Positions 17,665-27,048 of a stretch of 64,000 bases of DNA are shown one piece after another. Both the position numbers and the translations under genes were made by a program. Within the stretch, counting starts at the first letter, position 1; each line of letters opens with the position of its first letter. Origin of the DNA: Defluviitaleaceae bacterium. Its GTDB lineage: Bacteria; Bacillota; Clostridia; Lachnospirales; WQUN01. The notes below the pieces were generated by a model, which saw only the letters and a list, made by a program, of their open reading frames with translations, was not told where the DNA came from and made no database searches. Location of the stretch: assembly GCA_009786535.1 (NCBI GenBank), contig WQRX01000009.1, forward strand, positions 41,534-105,533, written 5' to 3'.

Positions 17665-18240
17665 TTAATGCCCTTCTTCCAACTCTGCAATTGCCTTTGT
17701 GGGGTGTACCGTGCCAAAGGGGTGCTGGGGCGGTGCGTAGATGGAGTACAGCTTTATTGGCGTATGGCCAATGTTGGTAAGGTTGTGCCACGCACCTGCA
17801 GGTACAAAAATGGCAGAATCTTCAAACGCGGTTTGACGGAAGCTGAGGTTATTTTTGGATGGACCCATTTGTACAAGCCCCTGCCCGCCTTCTACGCGCA
17901 GAAACTGGTCGGTATGGGGGTGTACCTCCAAGCCGACACTTTCGCCCGGAAGAATGGTCATTAACGTGCATTGCAAGTTATTCCCCGTCCATAACGTAGT
18001 ACGGAAGTTTTGATTTTGCATCGTAGCCGCATTAATATTAACTACATAGGGCTGTCCGCCATGGTCGCAGATAATCATTTCGGGTGGTGGTGGCGGCGTG
18101 TAGGGTGGACGAGGAGGCGGAACAGGATGATACGGCGGGTTATACGGCGGGCGGGGCTGGGGGGGTACCGGACGCGGTGGCGGCGGGGGATACGGCGGGC
18201 GCGGTCTTCCCACAGGCGGGCGGAAAATTCTTCTCATCAT
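17665..18240 (-). CDS. Cupin-domain protein with proline-rich N-terminus
   Basis: 191 aa; ATG at 18240 chosen because GGAGG lies 7 bp upstream. Residues 1-55 are almost entirely Pro, Arg and Tyr (PPYPPPPPRPVPPQ). The rest is a single cupin barrel: GESVGLEVHPHTDQFLRVEG supplies the first motif (His, His, Glu-like positions) and FVPAGAWHNLTNIG the second. Mono-domain cupins of this form include mannose-6-P-isomerase-like and spore-associated proteins. The Pro-rich tail suggests attachment to, or exposure on, a surface structure such as a spore coat; that is speculative. Separate transcription unit, divergent from the Hsp70 gene. Confidence 0.75.
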   Translation of the reverse strand: MMRRIFRPPVGRPRPPYPPPPPRPVPPQPRPPYNPPYHPVPPPRPPYTPPPPPEMIICDHGGQPYVVNINAATMQNQNFRTTLWTGNNLQCTLMTILPGESVGLEVHPHTDQFLRVEGGQGLVQMGPSKNNLSFRQTAFEDSAIFVPAGAWHNLTNIGHTPIKLYSIYAPPQHPFGTVHPTKAIAELEEGH

Positions 18241-18427
18241 ACATAAACCTCCATGCGATAATTTGTACACTTCATCTTATGCATGAGTCTTCTCGACGGT
18301 TAATACAAATTAATTCGAATTTGTATCATCTAGATTTTTTTCGTCAAAAATAGTATGATGGGCAGACAAAACAACACGCACCGCACGTATATAAGAACAT
18401 ATTACATTTTCTTAGGAGGGCAATTTT

Positions 18428-20104
18428 ATGGGCACACTTGGACTGGACACGGAACGCGGTTTATTTTTAGGCATCGACTTCGGTACAACCAACTCTGTGG
18501 TAAGCATCTATAATTTCCAAGAAGGGGAAGCGCAGACTATACCCATCGACGGCTCTAACATTTTTCCAACGGCTATACAATTTGAATCCGACCCGGAGGA
18601 CGAAAACAAGCTTTCGCGCATTTTTGGCGTACAAGCCAAGGAAGCGGCAATCATTTACCCCCTGTCCACGGTGCTTTCCATTAAGCGCTATTTGGGTAGC
18701 GAGCAAAAAATTTCTGTAGTGGTGGACGAGAAGGAATACCCCTTCACCCCTGAGCAAATCGCGGGGGAAATTTTGGGGCATCTCAAGCAAAAAGCCGACG
18801 AATACGCACAAGAGGAATTGGGCATTACGGGGGAATTTTCGGGCTGTGTAATCACCGTGCCCGCAAACTCTACCGACAAGCAGAAGAAAATGACCAAGGA
18901 CGCCGCCGTGCTTGCAGGCTTTGACCCCGAGAGCATCTTCCTTCGGCTGGAACCCGCCGCTTCCGCCATTTCCTACGCCGTGGGCGAATCGGCAGATAAA
19001 AAAGTGCTGGTATACGACTTTGGCGGCGGCACCTTCGACGCCTGCGTACTGCAAATTAAAGTAGAAGAAACAGGCGAGCCTTCCATTTCAATCCTGTCCA
19101 CCTACGGCGATAACAACCTGGGCGGCAATGATGTGGACAAAATTATTATGGATATCGTATATGAAGAATTTAAAAAACTCACCAACGAAGAAATTGACCT
19201 GTTTGACGAAAACGCCGACGACGGCGTATCCAAACGGCAGAAAAAGGTCGCCCTTGTGCGCCTGCAGCAAGCCGCCAACCAAGCAAAGGAGCGCCTTTCC
19301 CACACCAAATCCACCAAAATCACCCTTGCACCCCTCATTCAAGAGCCGCGCATCGTGAATATTAATATGGAAATTACGCGCGAGCAATTTCTTTCGCATC
19401 AAAGAGTTAATGCTTTGGGCGACAGCGACGCGATTTTTGAAAAATTTCAAGGCAAATCCGTTACGGATTTAATTGAAGAAACCCTGCAATGCGTAACCCG
19501 CTGTCTGGAAGCGGGCGAATTAAAGGAAGCCGACATTGACGAAATTTTCCTTGTTGGCGGAAGCTCGTCCATTCTCTACGTGGGCGAAAAAATCACCGAG
19601 CGTTTTGGTAAAGAGCCGTTTAAATCGCGTATTTCCCCTGCCCTATCCATTTCACAGGGCGCAGCGCATTATTGCAATATGATTATGATGCCCACCGTGC
19701 GCGGTCCCGTGGTACATGAACGTACCATTCACCCGCTGGGGCTGGAAATCTCCGGTCGCCGCTTCTTAGAAATTGTACCCGCGGGGCAGGATATCCCCAA
19801 AGAAGGACTTACCATAGACGCGGCAGAGCCGCTTGTAACCAACCACGATAACCTAACCAGCGTTGCCATCGTAGTCTACGAAAGCACTTTGCCCACGGGC
19901 GAAAAAACGCCTTCCGTCAACCAAGAGGGCATGAAGCGCCTTGCGGGTACGTCCCTTCGCGGCATTCCCCAAGGTCCGCGCGGGCAGGAAAAAGTAAAGG
20001 TCATCTTCCACGTAGGGCAGGACAATATGCTAAAAGTAATGGCACACAGCCTAAGCACCGACGGCGTTATGACGGAGTTGTCGGTAGATGAGCTGTATGC
20101 GTAA
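18428..20104 (+). CDS. Hsp70/DnaK-family protein, lid-less
   Basis: 558 aa; AGGAGG 7 bp before the ATG. The actin-like ATPase domain is complete: LGIDFGTTNS (phosphate 1), VYDFGGGTFDA (phosphate 2), FLVGGSSSI (adenosine). From about 400 there is a beta substrate-binding-like domain. There is no long alpha-helical lid and no EEVD-like end; the protein is about 50 residues shorter than DnaK. No grpE, dnaJ or hrcA is nearby, so it is probably a specialised Hsp70 rather than the housekeeping DnaK. Its last 38 bp overlap the end of the convergent histidine kinase gene. Confidence 0.85.
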   Translation: MGTLGLDTERGLFLGIDFGTTNSVVSIYNFQEGEAQTIPIDGSNIFPTAIQFESDPEDENKLSRIFGVQAKEAAIIYPLSTVLSIKRYLGSEQKISVVVDEKEYPFTPEQIAGEILGHLKQKADEYAQEELGITGEFSGCVITVPANSTDKQKKMTKDAAVLAGFDPESIFLRLEPAASAISYAVGESADKKVLVYDFGGGTFDACVLQIKVEETGEPSISILSTYGDNNLGGNDVDKIIMDIVYEEFKKLTNEEIDLFDENADDGVSKRQKKVALVRLQQAANQAKERLSHTKSTKITLAPLIQEPRIVNINMEITREQFLSHQRVNALGDSDAIFEKFQGKSVTDLIEETLQCVTRCLEAGELKEADIDEIFLVGGSSSILYVGEKITERFGKEPFKSRISPALSISQGAAHYCNMIMMPTVRGPVVHERTIHPLGLEISGRRFLEIVPAGQDIPKEGLTIDAAEPLVTNHDNLTSVAIVVYESTLPTGEKTPSVNQEGMKRLAGTSLRGIPQGPRGQEKVKVIFHVGQDNMLKVMAHSLSTDGVMTELSVDELYA

Positions 20105-23100
20105 GTAATAATTCCTGTACCGCTTCCACCACCCCATCAAAATCACTATCCGAGTACAACAGACTGCGCGTGTCTTCTATGAAACGCGCAGTTTTTGTTT
20201 TCCACGTTTTTTGCGCCAGTGCATCAAATGCTTTGTACGCCGTTGTGTCGTCATAGTCTTCGCAGGCATTTTTGATAAGGATTAACTGTTCGTGCAGGAA
20301 GGGGGTGTCTTCTTCTACGTCTTCCCCGTTTATTTCTTCGGGTTCTTGTAAAGTTTGCAAGAAAGTTTCTAGTTGTTTAATAAACGCATTTGAATTGGCG
20401 TGGATATAGTCCGTATTTCCGCTGTCGCCCGCTTCTTCTAATTTTTTTGCCATTGCAGACATTTCCGCCTCGTTTATATTGGCAAGGCTGGATTTCATCC
20501 CATGCACGGTAACGGTGTACAGTTTTATGTCATTGTTTTCCAACGATTCGCGTATTACATCCAGCGCTTTGTGGGCATCGCGCTTAAAAGCGCGGGCAAG
20601 TAACCCCGTATCTATGGCGGTGGGTGCGCCGGCCGGCAGTTCCTTTTCCGCTTCTTCGGGGTGGCGCCCCCGTACAAATTTGTTTAAAATCGCATCCAAT
20701 TGCCGTATGTCTATCGGTTTGGATATGAACTCATCAAACCCGTTTTGCATAAACATTTCCGCGTTACCCACCAAGGCGTTTGCCGTTAACACAACAATTA
20801 CGCCTTCGTATTCTGCCTCGCGTAGCTTGCGGGTGGTTTCTATCCCGTCCATGATGGGCATCATGTGGTCCATAAAAATGATGTCGTAGGTGTTGCCCTC
20901 TCGCACTTTTTCAATCGCGTCAAACCCGCTAAGAGACGTTTCAATTTGCAACTCGTAAGGCGTAAGTAGCCCCGTTGCCACTTGCAAATTGGTTTCCACA
21001 TCGTCTACCACCAACACGCGCCCATAAGGCATTGCATAGCGTGTACCCAGCAAATTGTCCATATGGCGGTGTCCCGCAAAAGTAAAGTCGCATAATTGTG
21101 TAACAAGCGCTTCATCAATTATGTCCTTATCCACCCATTTTTGTTTAATGACAACAGTAAACGTAGTGCCCTTGCCGTATTCGCTTTCCGCCGTAATTGT
21201 ACCGTCCATCATTTCCACGAGTTGCTTGGTAATGCTAAGCCCAAGCCCCGTGCCTTGTTTCGTGCGGTTTACGTCCATATTAAAGCGCGAATATTCAGAG
21301 AACAACGCCTTTAAATCTGCGGGTTTTAACCCCTGCCCCGTATCTTGTACAATAAAGCACAAGGCTACGTCCTCGCCCTCGGTTTCCTGCGAGACGGACA
21401 AGGTCACTTGCCCCATGTCGGTATATTTAATCGCGTTGGAAATTAAATTGTTTAAAATTTGTTTAATGCGCAATGCATCGCCAAACAAACGGAAGGGTAA
21501 CGTGCCGTTAATTTGCAACGAAAATTGAATATCCTTGGAAGCGATACGCACCGTGTTTATGCTAATGGTATCGTTTAGCAGGCTGGGTACTTCGTATTCG
21601 TCGTTATACAGTTCCATTTTACCCGTTTCAATTTTAGACATATCCAGGATATCATCCATAATGCCCAGCAATTCGTCGCCCGATATACATAATTTACGGA
21701 AGGTATTTGCCGTGCGTTGCGATAAATCGTTAAAGTTTAGCTCAATTTGAGACAGCCCAAGAATCGCATTTAACGGGGTACGCAACTCATGGCTCATATG
21801 CGCAAGGAAGCGCGACTTCGCTGTATTGGCGATGCTCGCCTCATTTAATGCAGCCACCAGCATAAATTGGTCACGTAAGTCTATTGCGTGGGCAATAATG
21901 CAAACCTCGTCTTCCATTTGTATGGGTACAAGGGTTACCTTTAGGGGACGTTCCTCCCCACTACGGGATTGGTGCATCCAATTATCGTACACCATAGATT
22001 CACCTGTTTCTATCACTTGCTTGAACATCTTTAACATCATGGGGATAGACGGCTCGCCATTGGGTTGTAGCTCGGGCGTAGTTTCGCGGAAGTTGTCGAT
22101 ATACTCCTGCTTAGAAGTAAATCCGTAAAATTCCAATGCGGCTTGGTTCACGTCCAACACATTTGCATTTTTATCAAACAACGCAATAATGCTGGGGGAA
22201 GAATCCAACATAACTTGGAAGCGGTCCTTCTCGCGGGACAGCGTAACGTCTGTCGCATAGGTAATTACCACGGTTTCGTTATTGTATTCCGTACGCAAGC
22301 CCTCTACGTCAAAATACGTAAGCGTACCTCCGCACGGGCGCTCCGCAAACTCTGCATTGCCACTGCCTTCTTCAAATATTTCTTGCAAAAACGCGTTCCA
22401 TTTATCGTCAAACGACGTGCCGTCTGCTTGGAAGGTATACGCCTGACCCGAATTAGCGAGTGCAAAAAACTCTTCTTTAGACGTAAACCCATAATAATTT
22501 AACGTGGTTTTGTTACAGTCTACGCACACATATTCTGCATTCCAATATTGGATAACCATGGGCGCTACGTCCAGCATAAATTGGTTACGTTTTTCCACCT
22601 CGCGGAATTTATCTTCCTGCGCGCGTTGCCATTCCGCTTCCTGCAATTCTTTTAGGGAAAGATGTTCCCGTAAGTCGCGTGCGTAGGCAATAATAATGTT
22701 TTGCCCGCCACGTTTTACAGGAGTCATGGTTACTTCTATGGGGCGTGGTTCGCCCGTAATGGTTTGGTGCATCCAATAAGGGTGTACCATGCCTTCCCCC
22801 GTTGCCAGCATTTTTTTAATATTCCCCAATATTAAATCGCGGGAATTTGTGCCGTCGGGTTGAATTTCAGGGGACAGTTTATACCAATTTGCCAAATACT
22901 CGTGCTTGGTTTTAAAACCGTAGAAAGTAACGGCAGCTTCGTTTGCATCTATTGCGTTGCCTTCCTCGTCAAACACGCCACAAATATAGGGAGATGAATC
23001 CAACATAACGCGCAAGCGTTCTTTTACTACATTTTCGTTGTGCAGGGCGTTGGCGGCTTGTATTTCCCTATGCATGGAAGCAACCATTTGCCGTAGGTCA

Positions 23101-24392
23101 TGGTTGTAACCAATAATCATACGTTTGCCGTCTTGCACAAAACGCGTTAACGTAACATCTACAGGCAAGGGTTCGTTTTTACCGGGGATGTTGTGTGTCC
23201 ATTCGTATTGAATGGTCTCATCTAATCCATTTAATAATTCATCAAATAATTCTTTGCGTTTTTGTGCAGAATTTTTCCCGCAGGGTTGATTAGTAGGGGT
23301 GAGTTCATCCTTACGGCGAAAGTACTCGTCTTTGTCTACCAAGCCAAACATGTTTACGGCTTTTTGGTTAATGTCCAAGAGGTTGCCGTCTTCGTCCCAT
23401 ACTTCAATGTACATGGGGCAAGCGTCTAAATAAGTGCGCCTGCGTTGGCTGGATTTGTACAAACGCATATACACAAACCCAACAAAAGCGATAATGATAA
23501 GCGAGGCGGGAAACCAAAAACCCGCCGCCGTGCGCATTAAAACGGCTATCCTTCTTTGTACGTAACTTTCGGGCGTTGCCAAAAAAAGCATCCATCCCGT
23601 CTCGTGAATGGGGTGGGAAAGTAAGTGCCAATCTTTATAATCGTAATCACTAAACGGGAAAATGGTATTATCATCAATCACTACATTCAAAAAATCCCGA
23701 TAAATTTCTATATCACGCATGTTAACGATAAAAAGCGAACCATCGTCCAATATTTGGGGGGTTAAATCATCTCTGCGCGTATGCACAACAATATTGCCGT
23801 AATGGCTTGCCAAAAAAGCATAAGACCCCTCAATGGTGAGCGACTCCCACACCATGTCCTTCACTTCTAATAAAAACATGTCGGTAGCAATTACCGCGCC
23901 ATAATCACAGAGCCCCGTTAACGCACGCGAAAAAGTAACCGTCAACTCTCCCGTATCAGCGTCTATGTACACGGGGGAAACTACGGTTCTTTCGGGATTT
24001 GCTATAGCGGATATGTACCACGGGCGATGGTTGGCGTACCAGCCATACGCAGGCACCCAACCATCGCCAAAAATAGCCGACCCATCTGCAAAACCCACGT
24101 ACAAGTTGTGCATACTTTCCAGCACTTGCAGGCGCGTTTCATCGTCGGGCAACATGGGGAACATGTTGTACATGGCATCAATAATGCTACTGTGTTCCAT
24201 AAACCAGCTATTGATACGCGTAGCGCTGTAACGCGTAGTAGCGGAAACGCGATTGTGTACCTCGTTAGTAATCATATTGCCCACGCGGTAGTAAATAAAC
24301 CACGCGCCCACCACCGTTAACAAAAGGGTTATACTTAATACCCAAACAACAAACCGACGGTGAACCGCTTTGTTGCTAAACATATTGCGCAA
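20067..24392 (-). CDS. Hybrid sensor histidine kinase (Cache-like sensor, four PAS, HisKA, HATPase, REC, HPt)
   Basis: 1441 aa. One membrane segment near 12-34, an extracellular dCache-like sensor to about 290 (ending ETGWMLFLATPE) and a second segment near 292-315. Four PAS-like repeats follow, about 325-860, three of them with the same MLDSSPxIxxxFDExGNxxDxNxAAxxFYGF pattern, a clear internal duplication. The HisKA box is FLAHMSHELRTPLNAILG. The ATPase has NLISNAIKYTD and GTGLGLSI. The receiver domain has LVVDDVETNLQV and IIFMDHMMPIMDG. The C-terminal HPt-like helix has VHGMKSSLANI. It is a self-contained phosphorelay anchored in the membrane. Its start overlaps the CheY-like gene by 17 nt, so the two are co-expressed. 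Confidence 0.9.
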   Translation of the reverse strand: MRNMFSNKAVHRRFVVWVLSITLLLTVVGAWFIYYRVGNMITNEVHNRVSATTRYSATRINSWFMEHSSIIDAMYNMFPMLPDDETRLQVLESMHNLYVGFADGSAIFGDGWVPAYGWYANHRPWYISAIANPERTVVSPVYIDADTGELTVTFSRALTGLCDYGAVIATDMFLLEVKDMVWESLTIEGSYAFLASHYGNIVVHTRRDDLTPQILDDGSLFIVNMRDIEIYRDFLNVVIDDNTIFPFSDYDYKDWHLLSHPIHETGWMLFLATPESYVQRRIAVLMRTAAGFWFPASLIIIAFVGFVYMRLYKSSQRRRTYLDACPMYIEVWDEDGNLLDINQKAVNMFGLVDKDEYFRRKDELTPTNQPCGKNSAQKRKELFDELLNGLDETIQYEWTHNIPGKNEPLPVDVTLTRFVQDGKRMIIGYNHDLRQMVASMHREIQAANALHNENVVKERLRVMLDSSPYICGVFDEEGNAIDANEAAVTFYGFKTKHEYLANWYKLSPEIQPDGTNSRDLILGNIKKMLATGEGMVHPYWMHQTITGEPRPIEVTMTPVKRGGQNIIIAYARDLREHLSLKELQEAEWQRAQEDKFREVEKRNQFMLDVAPMVIQYWNAEYVCVDCNKTTLNYYGFTSKEEFFALANSGQAYTFQADGTSFDDKWNAFLQEIFEEGSGNAEFAERPCGGTLTYFDVEGLRTEYNNETVVITYATDVTLSREKDRFQVMLDSSPSIIALFDKNANVLDVNQAALEFYGFTSKQEYIDNFRETTPELQPNGEPSIPMMLKMFKQVIETGESMVYDNWMHQSRSGEERPLKVTLVPIQMEDEVCIIAHAIDLRDQFMLVAALNEASIANTAKSRFLAHMSHELRTPLNAILGLSQIELNFNDLSQRTANTFRKLCISGDELLGIMDDILDMSKIETGKMELYNDEYEVPSLLNDTISINTVRIASKDIQFSLQINGTLPFRLFGDALRIKQILNNLISNAIKYTDMGQVTLSVSQETEGEDVALCFIVQDTGQGLKPADLKALFSEYSRFNMDVNRTKQGTGLGLSITKQLVEMMDGTITAESEYGKGTTFTVVIKQKWVDKDIIDEALVTQLCDFTFAGHRHMDNLLGTRYAMPYGRVLVVDDVETNLQVATGLLTPYELQIETSLSGFDAIEKVREGNTYDIIFMDHMMPIMDGIETTRKLREAEYEGVIVVLTANALVGNAEMFMQNGFDEFISKPIDIRQLDAILNKFVRGRHPEEAEKELPAGAPTAIDTGLLARAFKRDAHKALDVIRESLENNDIKLYTVTVHGMKSSLANINEAEMSAMAKKLEEAGDSGNTDYIHANSNAFIKQLETFLQTLQEPEEINGEDVEEDTPFLHEQLILIKNACEDYDDTTAYKAFDALAQKTWKTKTARFIEDTRSLLYSDSDFDGVVEAVQELLLTHTAHLPTTPS

Positions 24393-24741
24393 TCCGTTCT
24401 ACCAACAACGAAGGCTCAAATGGTTTAATAATATAGCTGGCAGCGCCCGAATCTACCCCTTGCAGCACCGAGTCTTTGGTATTTTTTGCGGTTAGCAGAA
24501 TTACGGGAATATCTTTATGCGCGTCTTCGAGCTTGAGTAGCATTAACGCATCGTACCCGTCCATGCCCGGCATTTCGATATCCAATAGAATTAAATCGGG
24601 TTTAATCTTTTCCAACATTTCAAACATTTTGCCCGCAGAAGGCATAGCATACGTTTTATAAATTCCCTCTAACGCATTTTTTGCCGTTACACGGTTTGTC
24701 TCATTATCGTCCACAATAAAAACGATTTTGTCCTCTTTCAT
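24376..24741 (-). CDS. CheY-like single-domain response regulator
   Basis: 121 aa, a single receiver domain. Acidic pocket in FIVDDNETNR, phosphoacceptor in PDLILLDIEMPGMDGYDA, Thr/Lys switch residues in VILLTAKNT and SYIIKPFEP. No output domain, so it probably passes phosphate to, or binds, another protein. First gene of the two-gene unit with the hybrid kinase, divergent from the HD-domain gene. Confidence 0.9.
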   Translation of the reverse strand: MKEDKIVFIVDDNETNRVTAKNALEGIYKTYAMPSAGKMFEMLEKIKPDLILLDIEMPGMDGYDALMLLKLEDAHKDIPVILLTAKNTKDSVLQGVDSGAASYIIKPFEPSLLVERIAQYV

Positions 24742-24842
24742 TTCTTACTTACACCCCTTTTAATTATGTTTATATATTACGAAATTGTAACATCTTGCAA
24801 TATGCCGGTCAATTTTTCCTATTTAAAATTTGCAAAGAATTT

Positions 24843-24871
24843 TTGACCTTATTACATAAATATGATATAAC
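24843..24871 (+). promoter_or_regulatory. Promoter of the HD-domain gene
   Basis: TTGACC (24843-24848), 17-bp spacer, TATAAC (24866-24871), about 35 bp before the ATG at 24907, which follows AGGGAGG. Confidence 0.7.
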
Positions 24872-24906
24872 TAGTCTCATCATTCTAAGGGAGGTAGACT
24901 TTTTTT

Positions 24907-26730
24907 ATGTCTCTCTCATTCGCCGAAAAGTTAATAAATAATATCAAGGAATTTCGTGCCTTAGAAAGCGCAACCCTAGATTCGGGCTATAACAAAGAAG
25001 ATTTAATTGCTTACCTACAACAGCGCGCCGCCCGCAATGCGGAAATTATGGCGGAAAACAACGCAATTCTTAATGACGAACTGCGCCCGTTATTGGCAAA
25101 AGAAGTTAATCTAACCCCCGAAGAAGCGGAAGATTTGTTCACGCTCACACAACAATTACTTGACTTTCACACAAGCCTTGATGCAGGGCTGGCGCTGGAA
25201 ATTCACCAAACACTGCTCGCCCGCGCGCTTCAGTTAGACGATATCGACGATATTGTACACAACCGCTATTGCATCGGTTTTATTTATCAGCAAATGCACA
25301 ACTATGTGTTGCACCACAACAATCGCTTAAAATTCGCCAACTTAGCATTAACGATGTACCAACAGGGCGCGGCATACACGTCGCGTTATTTTGATGTGCA
25401 GAATAAGACAACCCGCAAATATATTGTCCGTTGCCTTGGCAATGTGTATTCCATGCATGGCGCAACCCGATATAACCAGCCCGGTCGTGTATTGCCCTTC
25501 TTCCTATCCAGCCTTAACGCGGCGCTGCGTTTTTGGAACAATGAAGAAGTACGCGCAAAAGACCCCGACTTCCCGTGGGAAACCTATATAAACAACGCAC
25601 ACCAAAACATGATAGCTTGGTTAGACGAGTTGCGTGCAAATTCCGTAGAACAGTGCGATATTTCCCTCGCGTGGCATATCAGCAATAGCTTTGATGCGTT
25701 TAACAAAACAAACGTACATTTAAATAAATTTTGGCCTATTGCGCGCACACAGTACACGCAAATCGCCATTGACTACTATACGGGCGCAACCACGCAAAAT
25801 GCAACCCTAAACAAGCTCCGCGACATGTTTGAAGAAGCGGTAGACGACGATTATACCGACAACGGGCAATTTTATATGACGCGCCTTTCCAGCTATTTAA
25901 TCACCCAACTGGGCTGGGATAAGGACATTCCCGAAGCCGAACTTAATAAAGAAATTGAACATATTATCCGGCGGGTACTTACCTATTTTAAAAACGTACC
26001 CGGCGGCGTTAGCAAAACCGAAATTAACCGAAACATTATTATTTTTATGGATTCGATTATGCGTTACATCAACTTCGAGGACTATATTTATTTGCTGCTA
26101 AAATTTACGTCCTTTAGCCATTTGCCTACGTATGTGCATTCCATTCAAGTGAAAAATATAACCGAAATTATTGCAGGCTATTTCCAACAACACGCGCCCC
26201 ATCGCCTTCCCTGCGATATGGAATTAATTTCGCAAGCCGCTTTGTGTCACGACATTAACAAGATTTACTATGCAAACACCGTTGCGCTTTCGTCGCGCAA
26301 GCTGTATGACTTCGAATTTGACATAATAAAAGAACACGCCCGCGCCGATAATTTGCAAAAAATCGACGACGAGCGTGCGCGCTGTATTTCCGAAATTATT
26401 ATGGGACACCACAAATGGTACGACAGCACAAAGGGTTATTTGCAAAATTACGATAACCGTGCCGCAAAATACAGCTTTCTCATAGACATTATTACCGTCG
26501 CAGATTCGATAGACGCGGCAACCGATACCGTAGGGCGTAGTTACGCGAACACGCTCACCATCGAGCAAGTTATCGCAGAAATTCACGACCAAGCAGGTAC
26601 GCGTTATTCCCCCGAAATTGCCGAAGCCCTAAACGACCCCGCACTGGTAGAAGCACTGCGCCACTGCATCACCGAAGGTCGTCGCGAAGCCTACCATGCC
26701 GCTTATTTAGATATTTCGGGCGCGGTATAG
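24907..26730 (+). CDS. HD-GYP-like phosphohydrolase domain protein
   Basis: 607 aa. The N-terminal 430 residues are helical, cytoplasmic and not recognised; they may be a sensory module. The C-terminal part has an HD-GYP-like layout: ALCHDINKIYY (HD pair near residue 450), an EHARAD histidine, then IIMGHHKWYD and a degraded GYP loop (TKGYLQNYD), followed by IDIITVADSIDAATD. Genuine HD-GYP proteins hydrolyse cyclic di-GMP. Here HDIGK is HDINK and the GYP motif is altered, so activity on cyclic di-GMP is uncertain and another (pp)pGpp or nucleotide substrate is possible. Divergent from the kinase/receiver pair, which may signal to it. Confidence 0.75.
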   Translation: MSLSFAEKLINNIKEFRALESATLDSGYNKEDLIAYLQQRAARNAEIMAENNAILNDELRPLLAKEVNLTPEEAEDLFTLTQQLLDFHTSLDAGLALEIHQTLLARALQLDDIDDIVHNRYCIGFIYQQMHNYVLHHNNRLKFANLALTMYQQGAAYTSRYFDVQNKTTRKYIVRCLGNVYSMHGATRYNQPGRVLPFFLSSLNAALRFWNNEEVRAKDPDFPWETYINNAHQNMIAWLDELRANSVEQCDISLAWHISNSFDAFNKTNVHLNKFWPIARTQYTQIAIDYYTGATTQNATLNKLRDMFEEAVDDDYTDNGQFYMTRLSSYLITQLGWDKDIPEAELNKEIEHIIRRVLTYFKNVPGGVSKTEINRNIIIFMDSIMRYINFEDYIYLLLKFTSFSHLPTYVHSIQVKNITEIIAGYFQQHAPHRLPCDMELISQAALCHDINKIYYANTVALSSRKLYDFEFDIIKEHARADNLQKIDDERARCISEIIMGHHKWYDSTKGYLQNYDNRAAKYSFLIDIITVADSIDAATDTVGRSYANTLTIEQVIAEIHDQAGTRYSPEIAEALNDPALVEALRHCITEGRREAYHAAYLDISGAV

Positions 26731-26785
26731 TTGTCCGGTATTAAATAGAGCATTCCGTTAATTAATTCCTCATATTTTGCAAGTA

Positions 26786-26818
26786 TAAACCTGTCGTTTA
26801 AACGTTAAACCTGTCGTT
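26786..26818 (+). promoter_or_regulatory. LytTR-type direct-repeat operator
   Basis: TAAACCTGTCGTT occurs twice, at 26786-26798 and 26806-26818, spaced 20 bp start to start and ending 13 bp before a -35 box. Two direct repeats about two helical turns apart are characteristic of LytTR regulator sites. A LytTR protein is encoded at the end of the same operon (28906-29586), so autoregulation is likely. Confidence 0.65.
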
Positions 26819-26831
26819 CATACAAAACCTA

Positions 26832-26859
26832 TTGCCATTGTTTTTCCTTTAAATATACT
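26832..26859 (+). promoter_or_regulatory. Promoter of the peptide/ABC/LytTR operon
   Basis: TTGCCA (26832-26837), 16-bp spacer, TATACT (26854-26859), immediately downstream of the direct repeats. The weak -35 fits an activator-dependent promoter. Confidence 0.65.
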
Positions 26860-26895
26860 GCCTACATCACATTTATTTTAAAGGAGCTGCTTAGC

Positions 26896-27048
26896 ATGGA
26901 AAAACCCACCGTAATCAAAATGGACACCCTACCCATGAAGGACGGCAAGCCCGACATTGCCGCAATCCTTGCCGCCAACGGCATTACAGGCGTTGACCTT
27001 TCGAAGATACAGGTTATCCAAACCGAAAACGGGGAAAAACCCGCATGA
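26896..27048 (+). CDS. 50-aa peptide upstream of ABC exporter
   Basis: ATG at 26896 follows AAAGGAG with 9-bp spacing; the stop overlaps the ABC start as ATGA. Begins MEKPTVIKMDTLP; the middle reads IAAILAANGITGVDLSKIQV. No signal peptide, no cysteines, no double-glycine leader motif. Residues 6-43 resemble an internal segment of the downstream ABC protein (VIKM-T-K-G-I-LA-GI-VIQ-N), which supports its being real and functionally linked. It is likely the substrate or signal peptide of the exporter, or a small regulatory subunit. The coupling to a LytTR regulator recalls peptide-signalling operons, but the family is not one I recognise. Confidence 0.7.
   Translation: MEKPTVIKMDTLPMKDGKPDIAAILAANGITGVDLSKIQVIQTENGEKPA

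Noticed and set aside
17566..17964. Plus-strand ORF of 132 codons
   Set aside because: Lies mostly antisense to the cupin gene and has no ribosome site or recognisable domain.
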